A DNA stretch of 64,000 bases from Xenococcaceae cyanobacterium MO_188.B32 (GTDB lineage Bacteria > Cyanobacteriota > Cyanobacteriia > Cyanobacteriales > Xenococcaceae), in contig JASJDJ010000007.1 of assembly GCA_030065635.1 (NCBI GenBank), positions 22,369 through 86,368 of the forward strand, read 5' to 3'. The notes under the pieces were generated by a model. It searched no databases, had not been told where the DNA came from, and was given only the letters and a program-made list of their open reading frames with translations. Both the position numbers and the translations under genes were made by a program. Positions 63,391-64,000 of this stretch are shown here, piece by piece (position 1 is the first letter of the stretch; each line of letters starts with the position of its first letter).

Positions 63391-63801
63391 TTATTGAATT
63401 TTTTCTAGCTTTCCTTTTTTCATGAGTCCCCATAAACCAAATCCAACTCCCAATGTTTCAGAAACACTTAATATTACAGCTGTGGTTTGAAATACTCTGC
63501 CCCAACTTGTAGGGGGAATTTGGGAAACATGGTCTGGACTGATGATTATAAAGTGGTTGTAGGCACCAAAAATTAAAGCTCCCAGCATCGAACAAAACAA
63601 CAACGCCGTACCAGTGTCAAAAGATTTTCTCCAGAGCATAACTGTAGCAACTATGGGTGCAATAGTAACGATCGAAATGATAAATAAATACTGAAGTATG
63701 GAAGTTGGAATAGGAATGAGGTTGTGAGCGAAGCCATGTATCCCAACCACAATAAAATGCAACACAACAATCAAAGTTGTATATTTAGTAAATTTTTCCA
63801 T
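63391..63801 (-). CDS. Four-helix membrane protein of unknown function
   Basis: 136 residues with four hydrophobic segments: T-L-I-V-V-L-H-F-I-V-V-G-I-H-G, L-Q-Y-L-F-I-I-S-I-V-T-I, A-L-L-F-C-S-M-L-G-A-L-I-F-G and V-F-Q-T-T-A-V-I-L-S-V. Two histidines (H-F near 15, H-G-F-A-H-N near 23-27) lie at helix 1. I do not recognise the family. A short basic tail (K-K-G-K-L-E-K) suggests the C-terminus is cytoplasmic. Confidence 0.7.
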   Translation of the reverse strand: MEKFTKYTTLIVVLHFIVVGIHGFAHNLIPIPTSILQYLFIISIVTIAPIVATVMLWRKSFDTGTALLFCSMLGALIFGAYNHFIIISPDHVSQIPPTSWGRVFQTTAVILSVSETLGVGFGLWGLMKKGKLEKIQ

Positions 63802-63898
63802 TATTTTGCTTTCTCTTTTATGCTAATTCTTCTACTGATAGCTACCTAAAATTATTTTTGTATTAACGGGACTTTGATAATTTTCCCGCTCAAAAAGG

Positions 63899-63949
63899 GG
63901 TGAAAGCCTCACCAGACGCCGAATTTACCTCGTCGAGGTAAATTCGTCT
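63899..63949. repeat. Tandem hairpins near window end
   Basis: GGTGA/TCACC (63899-63903/63909-63913) is followed by CGAATTTACCTCG (63920-63932) and CGAGGTAAATTCG (63934-63946), a near-perfect 27-base palindrome. It resembles IS-end or terminator structures. Nothing else is seen to 64000. Confidence 0.5.
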
Positions 63950-64000
63950 GAAACCCAGATATATTAAGGATTTAGCTATTTTGAGGTTAAAGTATTGATA

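Overview
This is a cyanobacterial chromosome segment. The evidence is a phycocyanin operon (cpcB, cpcA, two rod linkers), the bilin reductase PcyA, the aerobic cyclase AcsF, a solo GroEL with a CIRCE operator, PEP-CTERM and PFE-CTERM proteins, many small cyanobacterial DUF families, and very frequent HIP1 octamers (GCGATCGC). The low GC content, abundant insertion-sequence remnants and heptamer-type intergenic repeats would fit a large-genome unicellular or baeocystous lineage, but genus cannot be fixed from this window.

Layout. 0-2.3 kb: minus-strand cpcB-cpcA-(hairpin)-cpcC-cpcC', the last cut by the window edge. 2.6-7.6 kb: glpK, groEL, fabG, thioredoxin. 7.7-15.6 kb: an accessory block with a DUF6888/DUF6887-like pair, a GIY-YIG protein, a plasmid-type CyRepA1-like replication protein, a DndD/SMC-like ATPase broken by a 50-bp tandem duplication, and a DEP-domain protein. 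15.6-17.1 kb: a graveyard of IS and gene fragments. 17.1-22.6 kb: DUF1830, a zinc-ribbon microprotein, a ProA-family enzyme, a PIN-PhoH ATPase and an HtrA protease. 23.6-28.2 kb: an LRR-Roc-COR protein, small hypotheticals, DUF3303 and a cell-wall amidase. 28.4-29.5 kb: TnpB and IS4 remnants. 29.5-38.8 kb: a LuxR-type response regulator, uvrA, tatA, pcyA, a sugar-type binding protein, an acetyltransferase, a CheY-like regulator and an XPB-like helicase. 39-45.8 kb: a PFE-CTERM protein, DUF6439, YciI, the DUF3038/DUF4335 pair, and an operon of a PhnD-like lipoprotein with a histidine kinase. 46.3-54.9 kb: a choice-of-anchor I protein, a flavoprotein lacking its disulfide, tmk, a second LuxR-type regulator, acsF and argS. 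55-64 kb: a RAYT-like transposase between paired palindromic repeats, an ABC exporter, a metallophosphatase, a MacB/FtsX-type permease, a fused HicA/HigB toxin relic, lysS with a KTSC tail, and a membrane protein.

How the genes relate. CpcB, CpcA and the linkers build phycobilisome rods, and PcyA makes the bilin they carry; AcsF supplies chlorophyll. The hairpin after cpcA probably sets subunit:linker stoichiometry. The lipoprotein-kinase pair looks like a periplasmic ligand-sensing module. The most unusual region is 7.6-17 kb, where plasmid-type replication, SMC-like ATPase and nuclease genes sit among direct repeats and mobile debris. I found no tRNA, rRNA or CRISPR array.
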